Made by a program: the position numbers and the translations under genes
From: Kiritimatiellaeota bacterium B1221
Lineage (GTDB): Bacteria; Verrucomicrobiota; Kiritimatiellia; SS1-B-03-39; UBA6053
Length of the DNA: 64,000 bases
Direction of reading: 5' to 3'
Assembly: GCA_029269125.1 (NCBI GenBank)
Contig: JARHXX010000015.1
Span: 1-64,000, forward strand
The notes under the pieces: generated by a model
Database searches by the model: none
Told to the model about the DNA's origin: nothing
Seen by the model: only the letters and a program-made list of their open reading frames with translations
Shown here: positions 28,728 through 36,585 of the stretch, one piece after another
How the letters are laid out: every line of letters starts with the position of its first letter
Position numbering within the stretch: position 1 is the stretch's first letter

Positions 28728-28800
28728 TCGACGCACTCCGTGCGTGGAAATGAAACAAGAGCATAAGCTGAAATTTCCACGCTCGGAGATCGTGGACTAT
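28728..28800. repeat. Second locus of the hairpin repeat seen at the window start
   Basis: A hairpin in one orientation (28728-28748, TCC loop) is followed by the spacer GAAATGAAACAAGAG and then a hairpin in the other orientation (stem 28776-28784 with 28788-28796, GGA loop). The second half matches the array unit at 1-232 almost exactly. It fills the gap between the converging purE and the gene ending at 28804, so it could act as a bidirectional terminator or mRNA 3' stabiliser, as REP elements do. Confidence 0.8.
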
Positions 28801-28803
28801 GGG

Positions 28804-30126
28804 TCATTGCGGTAAGGCCCACTGATTGATGAAAATCTCGTTATCATCATCCAGATCCCCCTGATCATCTTTTCCGTCACTACCCACGGAATAAATCATT
28901 TTTTGTTCTGGGAGATATTTCATGTTTTTCCCGTCAAAAGGATCGAGGGGAATGGCGGATAAAATATTGGGAACTAATTCGGAAAGGGCCTCCGGAAATT
29001 CTCCGTGATCCAAATTATAGAGATGAAGTGCGGCTTGGGTTTTTAATTGCTCAATCGATTTTTGATGAGAATTTTGCAATTCTTTATATAGGTCCATCGT
29101 CCCCGAACTATAACTTTCAAGGAAATCTTTGCCGATGCGGTTAAAGGACTTATAGATGTTTTCCCAATCGGTTTCTGCATAAAAGTGTTCCTGTTCTTTG
29201 ATGCTCTCTTTGTTTCGATATGCTCCTGGAAACTGCGGAGGATCGAGTTTCTGCAATTCGTGTAAAACCATTTCCAGATACCAGGCTTTTGTCCGGTTGG
29301 GTTGATGAAAAAACTGTCTCTGCTTCCACCAATTTAATTCTGAATTATAAAATAATAATTCATCAAAATTGTCATGAGTTTCCGCTTCTTGATATACGGA
29401 TCGGATCGTCTGGTATTCGTTTATACTCAGCCAAACCTTCTGTTGGGTATCAATAGAGGGCAATCCATTAAGATTTTTTATCAGCAATCTAAGTTCATCT
29501 CGACCCGGGGGCTGACCCGCAAAATCGCTTCGGAGTTGATTAAAAAAATAGTTGCTTCCAAATGCCCAACCAAAACATCCATGGATAGAGTATTCCCGGT
29601 TGGCTATGTTTTGAAAGAGATCGCGCATTCGGGTATATTCTCTGATCCGATCTTCCTGGCTGGGGAGTTGCGAAATCTGAAAAAGAAAGACGGCTGCAAT
29701 GTTTTGTCCATGTCGATATAACGGTATTTTCTCTTCAGAATAGCTGATCTCCCACTTGGGTTGATAGTCTCCTTTTTTCATCCCCGCATTCCACAGTTCA
29801 TAAAACTCCCAGTTGTGAAGAACCCAGCCCTGAATTTCCTCCGCATATTTTTCGGGATCATCCAGCATGGCTTGTACCCGATTGGCTTCGGGTAACTCCA
29901 AAAATTTCACCGCTTGCTCAAATTCAAAACGCCCATTCCTTTCCTCCGGAATCGGTTCAGGAGTGACCCACATCATGCGATCGTCTACCGGTTTTACATC
30001 CCAAATTGGGGAGATAAATAAGATCAGCTGAATCAACACGAGCAGACCGATCATCACCAGGGCAAAAATACACCAGTTTTTAATGGGCCACTTGGATGAG
30101 GGCGTGTGAAGGGCTTGGTTGTGCAT
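28804..30126 (-). CDS. Membrane-anchored protein with GspG-like C-terminal tail, unknown function (paralogue 1)
   Basis: Protein of 440 residues. One helix (about 18-40) is followed by FISPIWD and a large, mostly helical exported domain rich in Trp, Tyr and charged residues. The last 75 residues look like the C-terminal half of type II secretion pseudopilin GspG: a helix with LHLYNLDHGEFPEALSELVP, then IPLDPFDGKNMKY, YSVGSDGKDD and an acidic DLDDD stretch, where GspG has its calcium-binding loop. It lacks the type III prepilin leader with a Glu at +5, so it is probably not a true pseudopilin. It is the third gene of the cassette starting at 32617, 8 bp after its paralogue. Function unknown. 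Confidence 0.75.
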   Translation of the reverse strand: MHNQALHTPSSKWPIKNWCIFALVMIGLLVLIQLILFISPIWDVKPVDDRMMWVTPEPIPEERNGRFEFEQAVKFLELPEANRVQAMLDDPEKYAEEIQGWVLHNWEFYELWNAGMKKGDYQPKWEISYSEEKIPLYRHGQNIAAVFLFQISQLPSQEDRIREYTRMRDLFQNIANREYSIHGCFGWAFGSNYFFNQLRSDFAGQPPGRDELRLLIKNLNGLPSIDTQQKVWLSINEYQTIRSVYQEAETHDNFDELLFYNSELNWWKQRQFFHQPNRTKAWYLEMVLHELQKLDPPQFPGAYRNKESIKEQEHFYAETDWENIYKSFNRIGKDFLESYSSGTMDLYKELQNSHQKSIEQLKTQAALHLYNLDHGEFPEALSELVPNILSAIPLDPFDGKNMKYLPEQKMIYSVGSDGKDDQGDLDDDNEIFINQWALPQ

Positions 30127-30134
30127 CGCTTGGA

Positions 30135-31493
30135 TCAGGGAGTGGGAAGATAAAAGATCAGGCCCTCGTTTTTCCAGTCAAAAATATGGGTATGGAAATA
30201 TGCAGGGCTAACGCCTATCTCAGGATTGAGTACACTGTCCGCAAGTTTACAGTAGAGGAATTGCTTTTCTCGAAAGTAGGTGATGTCCTCACCGGTGAAA
30301 GGATCGAGAGGGCGTTGAGTTAGATAGCGGGGGACGAGTTGGCTGAGGCTTTCCGGGAGTTGTCCATGATCCAAGTGATAGCGCTGGAGGGCAATTTGGG
30401 TTTTGAATAAAATCAACTTTTGCCCCATCCAAGAAGAAGCCATCAAATCCATGGGGACCCAAAGCTTGTTTTGGACTTCTAAAAATCTATTTCCACTTCG
30501 GTTGAAGTGATGGGCCAAGCCCAAAAAGTCCCTGGGGGAAACTATGGTGGATCCGATGACGTCCATATTCGTCCTGAGTTCGCCCGGGATCATTTCCGGA
30601 TCTAATTGCTGTAAATTAAATGCATAACTTTCAAAAAGCAGATTCCGGGTACGCCGGGGTTGATAGAAAAAAGTCAGGCGATCGATCGGGTTTTGATCAA
30701 AAAAGCCAAAGGGATCAGAAGAGTTGTTTACTTTTTCATAGAAAGTACCCGCATCTTCACCTGCTTTAAGTTTAGCAAGATCCAGCTGGTACATTTGCCG
30801 TAACATCCAGATGCGGTATGTTTCGTTCACCGGCGGCAACCGGTTTATTTCCTCCGCTAAAACCCGAAGTTGTTCAGGAGTGGGGGGATGAAGGGTGAAT
30901 TCATGTCGAATCTGAAAGACCGCACCTTCGGAAATCGATGCATGTTCCTGGATGCGGGAGACATGAAATTCCCCTTGGGCAATCTGGATTCCCAATTCAA
31001 TTTGTCGGACCCGGTCGCGGATTCGGTCCAGAGGATCCGAAAAGGAGAGGGTACGTAAATTCAGGGCCTGAAAAGAATTGAACGAATGCAGTTTCTCTAG
31101 ATCCTCAGCTGATTCGAACCATGGTCCTTGATAAGCTCCCTTGGCCCTTGCCCGGTCCATGCCCTTAAAAAACAATTGGTTTTGTTGGATCCATTTCAGT
31201 AGTTCTTCCCGAAAGGTTTCCGGTTGGTTCCAAAAGAGATCGAATTGATCTTCTGGAGGCATCACCAAGCTGGCCATGGCGGCTTCTACTTCCTCGAAGG
31301 CATTTTCTTCTGCCGGCATGGGGGTGGGGCGGCATCGCAACACCGCATCGTCCATAAGCGGTTCATCCCAAATGGGAGAGATGAAGAGCCCGGCCGGAAT
31401 AACAATCAGGAGGGTGAAAAACACGCCCCCGAAGATACACCACTGTTTTCGCCCCCAGGGGTTGTGGGGGTGATTCAGGGCCTCGTCTGTCAC
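30135..31493 (-). CDS. Membrane-anchored protein, unknown function (paralogue 2)
   Basis: Protein of 452 residues with the same plan as the downstream gene: a short cytoplasmic start (KQWCIFGG), one helix, FISPIWD, a long helical exported domain, and near the end RYHLDHGQLPESLSQLVP plus RPLDPFTGEDITYF. Both copies also share LQ(K/Q)LDP and an N-terminal PxPxPEE-type segment. Overall similarity is low, so the duplication is old. Unlike its paralogue it lacks the acidic GSDGK tail. The start codon overlaps the stop of the coiled-coil gene at 31490 (ATGA), indicating coupled translation. No enzyme motif is seen. Confidence 0.75.
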   Translation of the reverse strand: MTDEALNHPHNPWGRKQWCIFGGVFFTLLIVIPAGLFISPIWDEPLMDDAVLRCRPTPMPAEENAFEEVEAAMASLVMPPEDQFDLFWNQPETFREELLKWIQQNQLFFKGMDRARAKGAYQGPWFESAEDLEKLHSFNSFQALNLRTLSFSDPLDRIRDRVRQIELGIQIAQGEFHVSRIQEHASISEGAVFQIRHEFTLHPPTPEQLRVLAEEINRLPPVNETYRIWMLRQMYQLDLAKLKAGEDAGTFYEKVNNSSDPFGFFDQNPIDRLTFFYQPRRTRNLLFESYAFNLQQLDPEMIPGELRTNMDVIGSTIVSPRDFLGLAHHFNRSGNRFLEVQNKLWVPMDLMASSWMGQKLILFKTQIALQRYHLDHGQLPESLSQLVPRYLTQRPLDPFTGEDITYFREKQFLYCKLADSVLNPEIGVSPAYFHTHIFDWKNEGLIFYLPTP

Positions 31494-32617
31494 TCGCCCC
31501 CTTCCAGCTCCCGGGTGATTTCAGAGAATTTTTGTTGGAGGGCATCACTATTGAGGGGAACCAAAGCGGGGAGGTGCATATTGCGGAGGGCGCTGAGATC
31601 TTTGACTGCTGACTGCATTTCCTCGGCGAGGGTGGCGGCGATGTTGATGGTCTGATAGGCGTTCATGGCGACTTTGAATCGTTGGTCCAGCGCCTTTTGA
31701 CCTTCGTAGACTTGGTCCCGCACATTTTGTAAATGTTGACGGTAGAGCACCAGGGCGTCGGCGGTGACTTCCTGGGTATTTAAGCTGGATTGCAGCAGTC
31801 CCTGATGTTCCGCATCACTGAAGCGAATGAGGTCTTTGGTTTCTTTCATCAGTTCATCGTTTTGCTTTTCCAGTTCTGCGATGCGATCCAAATAGAGGTG
31901 ATCGACCCGGTCGAGCACCCGTTCGTGGGCGTAAAGCATGGTGTGGATCAGGGTGACATGAATTCCGTAATAGCGCCGGGCGGCTTCGGGGTCGTCGGGG
32001 CTTTGGATGACCAGTTCCTCTAACTGATTATTCAGCAGCCGGATATTATCAAACACGGCGCTGAGATCCATCATATCGGAGCCGGAAATGGAGCTCAGGT
32101 AGAAACGGACCTGTTCTTCGGACAACTTTAGGCCCATATTCTGATAGGCGGTCATCATCCGGTCTACCTGTTCATCCTGTTGAATTTTTAAATTATCGAT
32201 ATCGGTTTCAAGAGCCTCAATTTCTTCGATATATTCCGCACGGGTTTTTTTATAAAATTCCAAAGGGGATTTTTCTTCATCGGCAGACAGGGTGGCTTCA
32301 CGAAGTTCGCGAACTTGGGTTCTGCGTTGATCGATGCGGTTTCCCAGTGACCGGTAGGCTGCCCGTGCCTCGGTGAGGCCGGAAACTTCCATCACTTCCA
32401 GCACCTCTTCCAACAGTTTATTGATGTCCCGGTCCAAATCCTTTTGATCCCGTCCAATCCATTTGGATGGCGGGAGGCTTCCGCGGGTCGCTTCGAGATC
32501 GATGACCTCTAATAAAGGATCTTTACTCTGTTTCCAAAGGGCTTGAGGATTCTCTTCAGCACGCGGGGTCAAGGGGACGAATAGACATGCGCAAAGCAGA
32601 AGGCTGGGTGTTTTCAT
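31490..32617 (-). CDS. Exported coiled-coil protein, first gene of an unknown three-gene cassette
   Basis: Protein of about 375 residues from the ATG at 32617; longer upstream starts would only extend into the promoter region. The signal peptide (LLLCACLFVPLTPRAEE) is followed by an almost entirely helical mature protein, highly charged with long heptad stretches at about 70-170 and 255-290 (DRIAELEKQNDELMKETKDL). A short loop, SSISGSDMMDLSAVFDNIR, breaks the helices in the middle. There is no beta-domain or anchor, so it should be a soluble periplasmic rod. It is the first of three overlapping or nearly abutting genes, with a deacetylase gene 56 bp upstream. Confidence 0.75.
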   Translation of the reverse strand: MKTPSLLLCACLFVPLTPRAEENPQALWKQSKDPLLEVIDLEATRGSLPPSKWIGRDQKDLDRDINKLLEEVLEVMEVSGLTEARAAYRSLGNRIDQRRTQVRELREATLSADEEKSPLEFYKKTRAEYIEEIEALETDIDNLKIQQDEQVDRMMTAYQNMGLKLSEEQVRFYLSSISGSDMMDLSAVFDNIRLLNNQLEELVIQSPDDPEAARRYYGIHVTLIHTMLYAHERVLDRVDHLYLDRIAELEKQNDELMKETKDLIRFSDAEHQGLLQSSLNTQEVTADALVLYRQHLQNVRDQVYEGQKALDQRFKVAMNAYQTINIAATLAEEMQSAVKDLSALRNMHLPALVPLNSDALQQKFSEITRELEGGE

Positions 32618-32673
32618 TCGCAGAGTATAAGGGAAGGCCCGGGAAATGAAAAGCCCAGGCCTTGCCTGTATTT

Positions 32674-33327
32674 TTAAGCAAACAGGTCGCAGATTTCCAC
32701 CCATTCGCAATCGGGGTCGGCAGAGATCCCTGCGATGCAGGCATCAAAGTCCTCCCACATTTTCTCGGTAATCAATTCGTAGGAATGTCCCCAGAAATAA
32801 AAGACGCCTCCCTGCGTTTTGGCCTGCTCAAATTTTTCCTGAAAATCTTCGGCATTAAATTTGCAGGTGGGGTGGAAGGCAAAGGGGCCTTCAGGTGCGG
32901 GAAGCGTCGGGAGAGCGTTTTTAACCGTGCGGCCGTAGACGTGACCTTCTTCTTTGAGAAGTTCTTTGACCGCATCATTGTAGGTGCCGTAAGGATAGGC
33001 AAATCCGTCAATGGGTTGTTGAAAAATATCCTGGAGCTGTTTGCGGTTTTCCGAAATTTCGTAGCGGGCCTCCTCCACCGGGATGGCTTCCAGATGGGGA
33101 TGGTTCAAGCTGTGGTTTGCAATGGTGAAACCTTCGTAAACCGAAACCAATTCGTCGCCGCCCAGCGCGGTCACCTGGGTACCTTTGTATTCCCAGCCCG
33201 GTTTCCGTTGAGGACTGTGCCGGGCGGCATTTAAATTAAAGGTGGCGGTGGCATTATATTTGCGCAGGATTTCGATAAGACGGATATCCGCGGTGATGCC
33301 GTCATCCCAACATTGTACAACTTTCAT
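32674..33327 (-). CDS. Polysaccharide deacetylase (NodB/CE4-like)
   Basis: Protein of 217 residues, which is only the catalytic NodB domain. The metal and catalytic motifs are visible: WDDG (residues 7-10; motif 1, usually TFDDG), NHSLNHPHL (motif 2, H...H metal ligands) and GFAYPYG (motif 3). There is no signal peptide, so the enzyme is probably cytoplasmic or acts on a small substrate; secreted chitin or peptidoglycan deacetylases would need one. It precedes the coiled-coil cassette by 56 bp on the same strand and could be co-transcribed with it, although the intergenic gap also allows a separate promoter. Confidence 0.85.
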   Translation of the reverse strand: MKVVQCWDDGITADIRLIEILRKYNATATFNLNAARHSPQRKPGWEYKGTQVTALGGDELVSVYEGFTIANHSLNHPHLEAIPVEEARYEISENRKQLQDIFQQPIDGFAYPYGTYNDAVKELLKEEGHVYGRTVKNALPTLPAPEGPFAFHPTCKFNAEDFQEKFEQAKTQGGVFYFWGHSYELITEKMWEDFDACIAGISADPDCEWVEICDLFA

Positions 33328-33354
33328 TTTTATTTCACCGATGGAGTGTTTTTA

Positions 33355-33388
33355 TAAAAAAGCCACGCCCACAGGAAGGGGGCGTGGC
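33355..33388 (-). terminator. Intrinsic terminator of the acidic lipoprotein gene
   Basis: On the minus strand a perfect 9-bp stem, GCCACGCCC (33380-33388) with GGGCGTGGC (33362-33370), is followed by a run of T. It lies 27 bp after the lipoprotein stop at 33415 and just before the deacetylase gene. This is the clearest intrinsic terminator in the window. Confidence 0.85.
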
Positions 33389-33414
33389 ACAAGACAATAG
33401 GTCAAAATGACAAC

Positions 33415-33618
33415 TTACATTGCATCTTCGACTTCGTCCGCAGCCTCTTCAGCGGCTTCGGTGCCCTCTTCGGCTGCTTCTTCCACGGCATCGGTTGCTT
33501 CGTCAACCATTTCTTCCGCATCTTCTGCAGTGGTTTCTTCCACGGGTTTTTCAGCAGGGGTGCAGGCGGTGAAAAAGCCAAGTCCAAGTGCCATCATTGC
33601 AAGTAATAATTTTTTCAT
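33415..33618 (-). CDS. Small acidic, Ala/Glu-rich lipoprotein
   Basis: Protein of 67 residues. A signal peptide with lipobox FFTAC puts the lipidated cysteine at residue 19. The mature 48 residues are almost only Glu, Ala, Asp, Val and Thr, in an imperfect repeat (DATDAVEEAAEEGTEAAEEA). This composition should form one amphipathic helix with a strong negative charge. GAGGAG lies 8-9 nt before the ATG and a strong terminator follows, so the gene is a well-defined single unit, likely highly expressed. Small lipoproteins like this are common in the phylum, but no function is known; a structural, Lpp-like or ion-binding role is speculation. Confidence 0.85.
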   Translation of the reverse strand: MKKLLLAMMALGLGFFTACTPAEKPVEETTAEDAEEMVDEATDAVEEAAEEGTEAAEEAADEVEDAM

Positions 33619-33698
33619 AAGTTCGATCTCCTCGAGTTGGGGTTGAAAGGCGAGCGTAGAGGGCTACCGCCTGACTTCAATCTATAATTTCATTTTTT

Positions 33699-33712
33699 GT
33701 GAAAGATTTCAC
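33699..33712. promoter_or_regulatory. Palindrome upstream of the lipoprotein gene
   Basis: GTGAAAGATTTCAC is a palindrome with 6-bp arms around a 2-bp centre, 81-94 bp upstream of the lipoprotein start and just past the U32 stop codon. On the minus strand a TATAGA -10-like hexamer lies close downstream. It could be a regulator binding site; the factor is unknown. Confidence 0.3.
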
Positions 33713-33715
33713 AGG

Positions 33716-34954
33716 TCAACGGGGGGACAGGGTATAGAATTTGAGTCCCTTGTGCATGTAGGGTTTTTGGGGAAGGGTAATCACGGATCCTTTTTCCGCC
33801 TGTTTTACGGGTTTTCCGTCTAACCGGATGCCTGTGGGGGTGATTTCCAGAAAACCCAATTCCGGACTTTCGATAAAGATCCCGGTGCCTTCGCTTAGTC
33901 CTTCGGATTCCAGACGGACGCTGACGTGCTGGCCATCCGGATCCATTTGGATGATTTGTCCCACATAGTCTTTCCGGTGGGTGGACTGGTTGCCGGGGGC
34001 TGTCGTCCAGGATCCCATGGGTTTCCCCATATAAAACCCTTCGGAAAATCCCCGGTTATACACTTTTTTCAATTCTTCCAGCCCTTCTGATTTACAACGA
34101 CCGAACGCCTGGGAGAACGTGGGAGTGCCGTGTTTTGCCAAATAGGTGTCTATCGCTTTGCGGTAAACGGAAATAACGGTATGCACGTAATCGGGGCTGC
34201 GGTTGCGTCCTTCAATTTTTATGGAGTTCACCCCCGCATCCAACAGTTTTTCCAGAAAGGGAAGGGTGCATAAATCTTTGGGACTCATGACATGATGTTT
34301 TTCGAGGCTGAATCCTTCACCTCCACGTTCGGATTGGATTCCGTATCCCCGGCGGCAGGGTTGGGCGCATTCTCCCCGGTTGGCTGAACGCCCCTTTTCA
34401 AATTCGGACATAAAACAGCGACCGCTGACAGCCACACACATGGCTCCATGGCCGAACACTTCGATTTTGAGATCATCCAAATCTGCACGGGCTTTGATTT
34501 GGACAATATCTTCCAGGGTGCATTCCCGGGCCATGACCACTCTGCGAATTCCCATTTGCGCAAAAAATTTAAGGGAGGCGCTGTTGCTGACGGACATTTG
34601 GGTGGAGATATGTACAGGCAGACGGAGGGCTTTCGCGGCGGTGATCACCGCGAAATCCGCAGCGATCACCGCATCCACCCCGGCCTGTTTGGCGGCTGCG
34701 AGTACGGAATCGAGTTGCGCCAGTTCCGACTCATACACAATGGTGTTCAAGGTAAGGTAAGCTTTTGCGCCCGCATCCCGGCAGCAGGATACCACTTCGG
34801 CCAGTTCTTCAACAGCAAAGTTTTTAGCTCTTGCCCGCATGTTGAAATGACCGGCACCGAAAAAGACGGCATCCGCCCCGGCATTGAGGGCGGTACGCAG
34901 TTGAGGCCAGCCGCCGGCTGGCGCGAGCAATTCCACCGATTGAGTTGATTTCAT
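33716..34954 (-). CDS. U32-family peptidase-like protein (TrhP/YegQ-like)
   Basis: Protein of about 412 residues from the ATG at 34954, which has AGGTG at good spacing; a GTG three codons upstream is also in frame. The N-terminal barrel starts VELLAPAGGWPQLRTAL. The U32 signature IEVFGHGAMCVAVSGRCFMS is present, followed by the conserved Cys pair in GECAQPCRRGY and IKIEGRNRSPDYVH. U32 proteins related to E. coli TrhP and RlhA take part in tRNA or rRNA hydroxylation using prephenate-derived chemistry and an Fe-S cluster, so a role in RNA modification is more likely than proteolysis. A short C-terminal barrel (about 330-412) completes the protein. Confidence 0.88.
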   Translation of the reverse strand: MKSTQSVELLAPAGGWPQLRTALNAGADAVFFGAGHFNMRARAKNFAVEELAEVVSCCRDAGAKAYLTLNTIVYESELAQLDSVLAAAKQAGVDAVIAADFAVITAAKALRLPVHISTQMSVSNSASLKFFAQMGIRRVVMARECTLEDIVQIKARADLDDLKIEVFGHGAMCVAVSGRCFMSEFEKGRSANRGECAQPCRRGYGIQSERGGEGFSLEKHHVMSPKDLCTLPFLEKLLDAGVNSIKIEGRNRSPDYVHTVISVYRKAIDTYLAKHGTPTFSQAFGRCKSEGLEELKKVYNRGFSEGFYMGKPMGSWTTAPGNQSTHRKDYVGQIIQMDPDGQHVSVRLESEGLSEGTGIFIESPELGFLEITPTGIRLDGKPVKQAEKGSVITLPQKPYMHKGLKFYTLSPR

Positions 34955-35097
34955 GGGGTGCACCTAATGACTTTTAGAGTCATTGCCAATGAAAAAGGGT
35001 GTCCGGTTTCGGTTAGGAAAGCTTTCGATAACATCCGCTTGAAATCTCGCGTACTTTTTGTCAACTTGCGGATAAATCACAAACCGGATTATTCAAC

Positions 35098-35595
35098 ATG
35101 AAAAAAATTCTTCTCATTTGCGCATTATTTTTCGCCTTTTCATTACAAGCGCAGGACCTGAAACTGCATAAAGGGGATTTTGAAGTTTCCGGAAACGGTG
35201 AATTCAATCAGGGCGTCTTGGGTGGGGAGGTTCGTTTCGGTTCTTTTGTTGCGGACTATTTGCAGTTGGGCGTGGATCTCACTTATTACGATACCGACCT
35301 GCTGAACCGCTTTTCTTTGGGTACCTACATGCTTTATATGTTTGAAACCCAGACGTATGCTCTGCCGTATGTTGGCGGAAAAATCTCTCTCAGTTCTTTG
35401 GAGCCGGATGGAGGAGAAAACGAATCGGGCCTGGACTTCACCTTGCTTTTCGGATTAAAATATTATGTGGCGGATAACGTCAGTTTAAACACCGAAGTGC
35501 ATGTGGGATACAGTTCCGCGGAAACCTACATCGACAGTGACGAGGCGACCAGCTCTGACTACGGCCTGACCCTCGGTATTTCCTATTACTGGTAA
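35098..35595 (+). CDS. Small outer-membrane beta-barrel protein
   Basis: Protein of 165 residues. The signal peptide (MKKILLICALFFAFSLQAQ) precedes a run of alternating amphipathic strands (about eight), for example QLGVDLTYYDTDL and YALPYVGGKISL. The protein ends in a strand with terminal Tyr-Trp (GLTLGISYYW). The aromatic final residue is the usual BAM recognition signal of outer-membrane barrels. It resembles OmpW/OmpA-type eight-stranded barrels without an OmpA peptidoglycan domain. It is followed by the SRAP gene 6 bp later, an unlikely functional pair. Confidence 0.8.
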   Translation: MKKILLICALFFAFSLQAQDLKLHKGDFEVSGNGEFNQGVLGGEVRFGSFVADYLQLGVDLTYYDTDLLNRFSLGTYMLYMFETQTYALPYVGGKISLSSLEPDGGENESGLDFTLLFGLKYYVADNVSLNTEVHVGYSSAETYIDSDEATSSDYGLTLGISYYW

Positions 35596-35601
35596 ACCGC
35601 G

Positions 35602-36300
35602 ATGTGTGGCCGTTTTACACTGGCCAAAGATGCCAAAAAGCTGAAAAAATCCTTCCCGGAATTTCCGGTGGATCCGCGGATGACACCGCGTTACAATATT
35701 TCGCCGACCCAGCCCGTTTCTGCATGGGTCGGTGATCCGTCTCCCCGATTGGAAATCTTCACCTGGGGACTGATACCGCCCTGGGCCAAAGATCCGGCTT
35801 TTGGCGCCAAATGCATCAATGCCCGGGCGGAAACACTGATGCAAAAACCCAGTTTTAAAACGCCATACCGTCGAAAACGCTGTCTGATTCCGGCTGATGG
35901 ATGGTACGAATGGAAGCGGCGCACGCAAAACCCCAAACTGCCGGTGCGTTTTCGACGTCGGGATGACGGTTGTTTCGCATTTGCCGGCCTCTGGGACGAA
36001 TGGCACGATAAAGAAGGGGGGATGATCATGAGTTGCAGTATTATTACCACCCGGCCCAATGCACTCACCCGCAAGATCCATCCGCGCATGCCCGCGGTAC
36101 TGCGGGAAGAGGATTGGCTTCCGTGGTTGGATGCCAACGCGAGTCTGAAAGAGTTGGACCGCATGCTCGAACCGGTGGCGGCCGATGAGTTTACCTACGA
36201 CGAAGTCAGTCCCGAAATGAACCGCTCCGGGGTGGAGTCACCCGGTTTTATTGCGCCCTGGCAGGCGGAACCCAGGCCCTCTCAGGGAGAGCTTTTTTAA
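35602..36300 (+). CDS. SRAP-domain protein (HMCES/YedK family)
   Basis: YedK/HMCES proteins cap abasic sites in single-stranded DNA by forming a thiazolidine cross-link through their Cys2. This 232-residue protein begins MCGRFTLAK, so the nucleophilic cysteine becomes N-terminal after methionine removal. The other active-site elements are also present: NISPTQPVSAW (Asn), CINARAETLMQKPSFK (Arg and Glu region), CLIPADGWYEW (Glu), and TTRPNALTRKIHPRMPAVL with the conserved histidine. Its length matches YedK. It shields the replication fork, and dnaE lies convergently downstream, which is probably a chance arrangement. Confidence 0.94.
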   Translation: MCGRFTLAKDAKKLKKSFPEFPVDPRMTPRYNISPTQPVSAWVGDPSPRLEIFTWGLIPPWAKDPAFGAKCINARAETLMQKPSFKTPYRRKRCLIPADGWYEWKRRTQNPKLPVRFRRRDDGCFAFAGLWDEWHDKEGGMIMSCSIITTRPNALTRKIHPRMPAVLREEDWLPWLDANASLKELDRMLEPVAADEFTYDEVSPEMNRSGVESPGFIAPWQAEPRPSQGELF

Positions 36301-36380
36301 GGCCACACAAAAGGAATCCATGCAAGCGGGACTCCGGTGGTAGCGGGTTCACTTCCGCGTTCTTCGTTTGCGAAGTTTCC

Positions 36381-36450
36381 CCCGAAGCGTTTACGCGAAG
36401 GGTACTGCGGAACCCTGGTTCTGCGGACCCCTTCGCGTGAACGCTTCGGG
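36381..36450. repeat. 22-bp inverted repeat forming a long hairpin
   Basis: The arm at 36381-36402 matches the reverse complement of 36429-36450 with one mismatch in 22. Between the arms GAACC pairs with GGTTC around a CT loop, so almost the whole 70 bp can fold into one branched hairpin. A smaller hairpin (CTTCG/CGAAG) lies just upstream near 36362. It sits in the 285-bp gap between the convergent SRAP and dnaE genes, where no gene is credible. There is no T-run. Confidence 0.75.
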
Positions 36451-36585
36451 AGGCACCATCTGAAGATGGAACTGGGACGTTTTACTGGACAACCGGATCA
36501 TGCATGGGAAGATATGCCGTTCGCCCCGCAAGCGGTACGCTGGTTTTTCTCCTCATCCGGTGAGCGTCTTCTTTAACTGCCCGGG

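Noticed and set aside
32662-33234. A 190-codon plus-strand frame
   Set aside because: It is antisense to the polysaccharide deacetylase, whose NodB motifs support the minus-strand gene.
36337-36576. A 79-codon reading frame in the SRAP-dnaE gap
   Set aside because: It runs through the long inverted repeat, which explains its open frame; composition is not protein-like.
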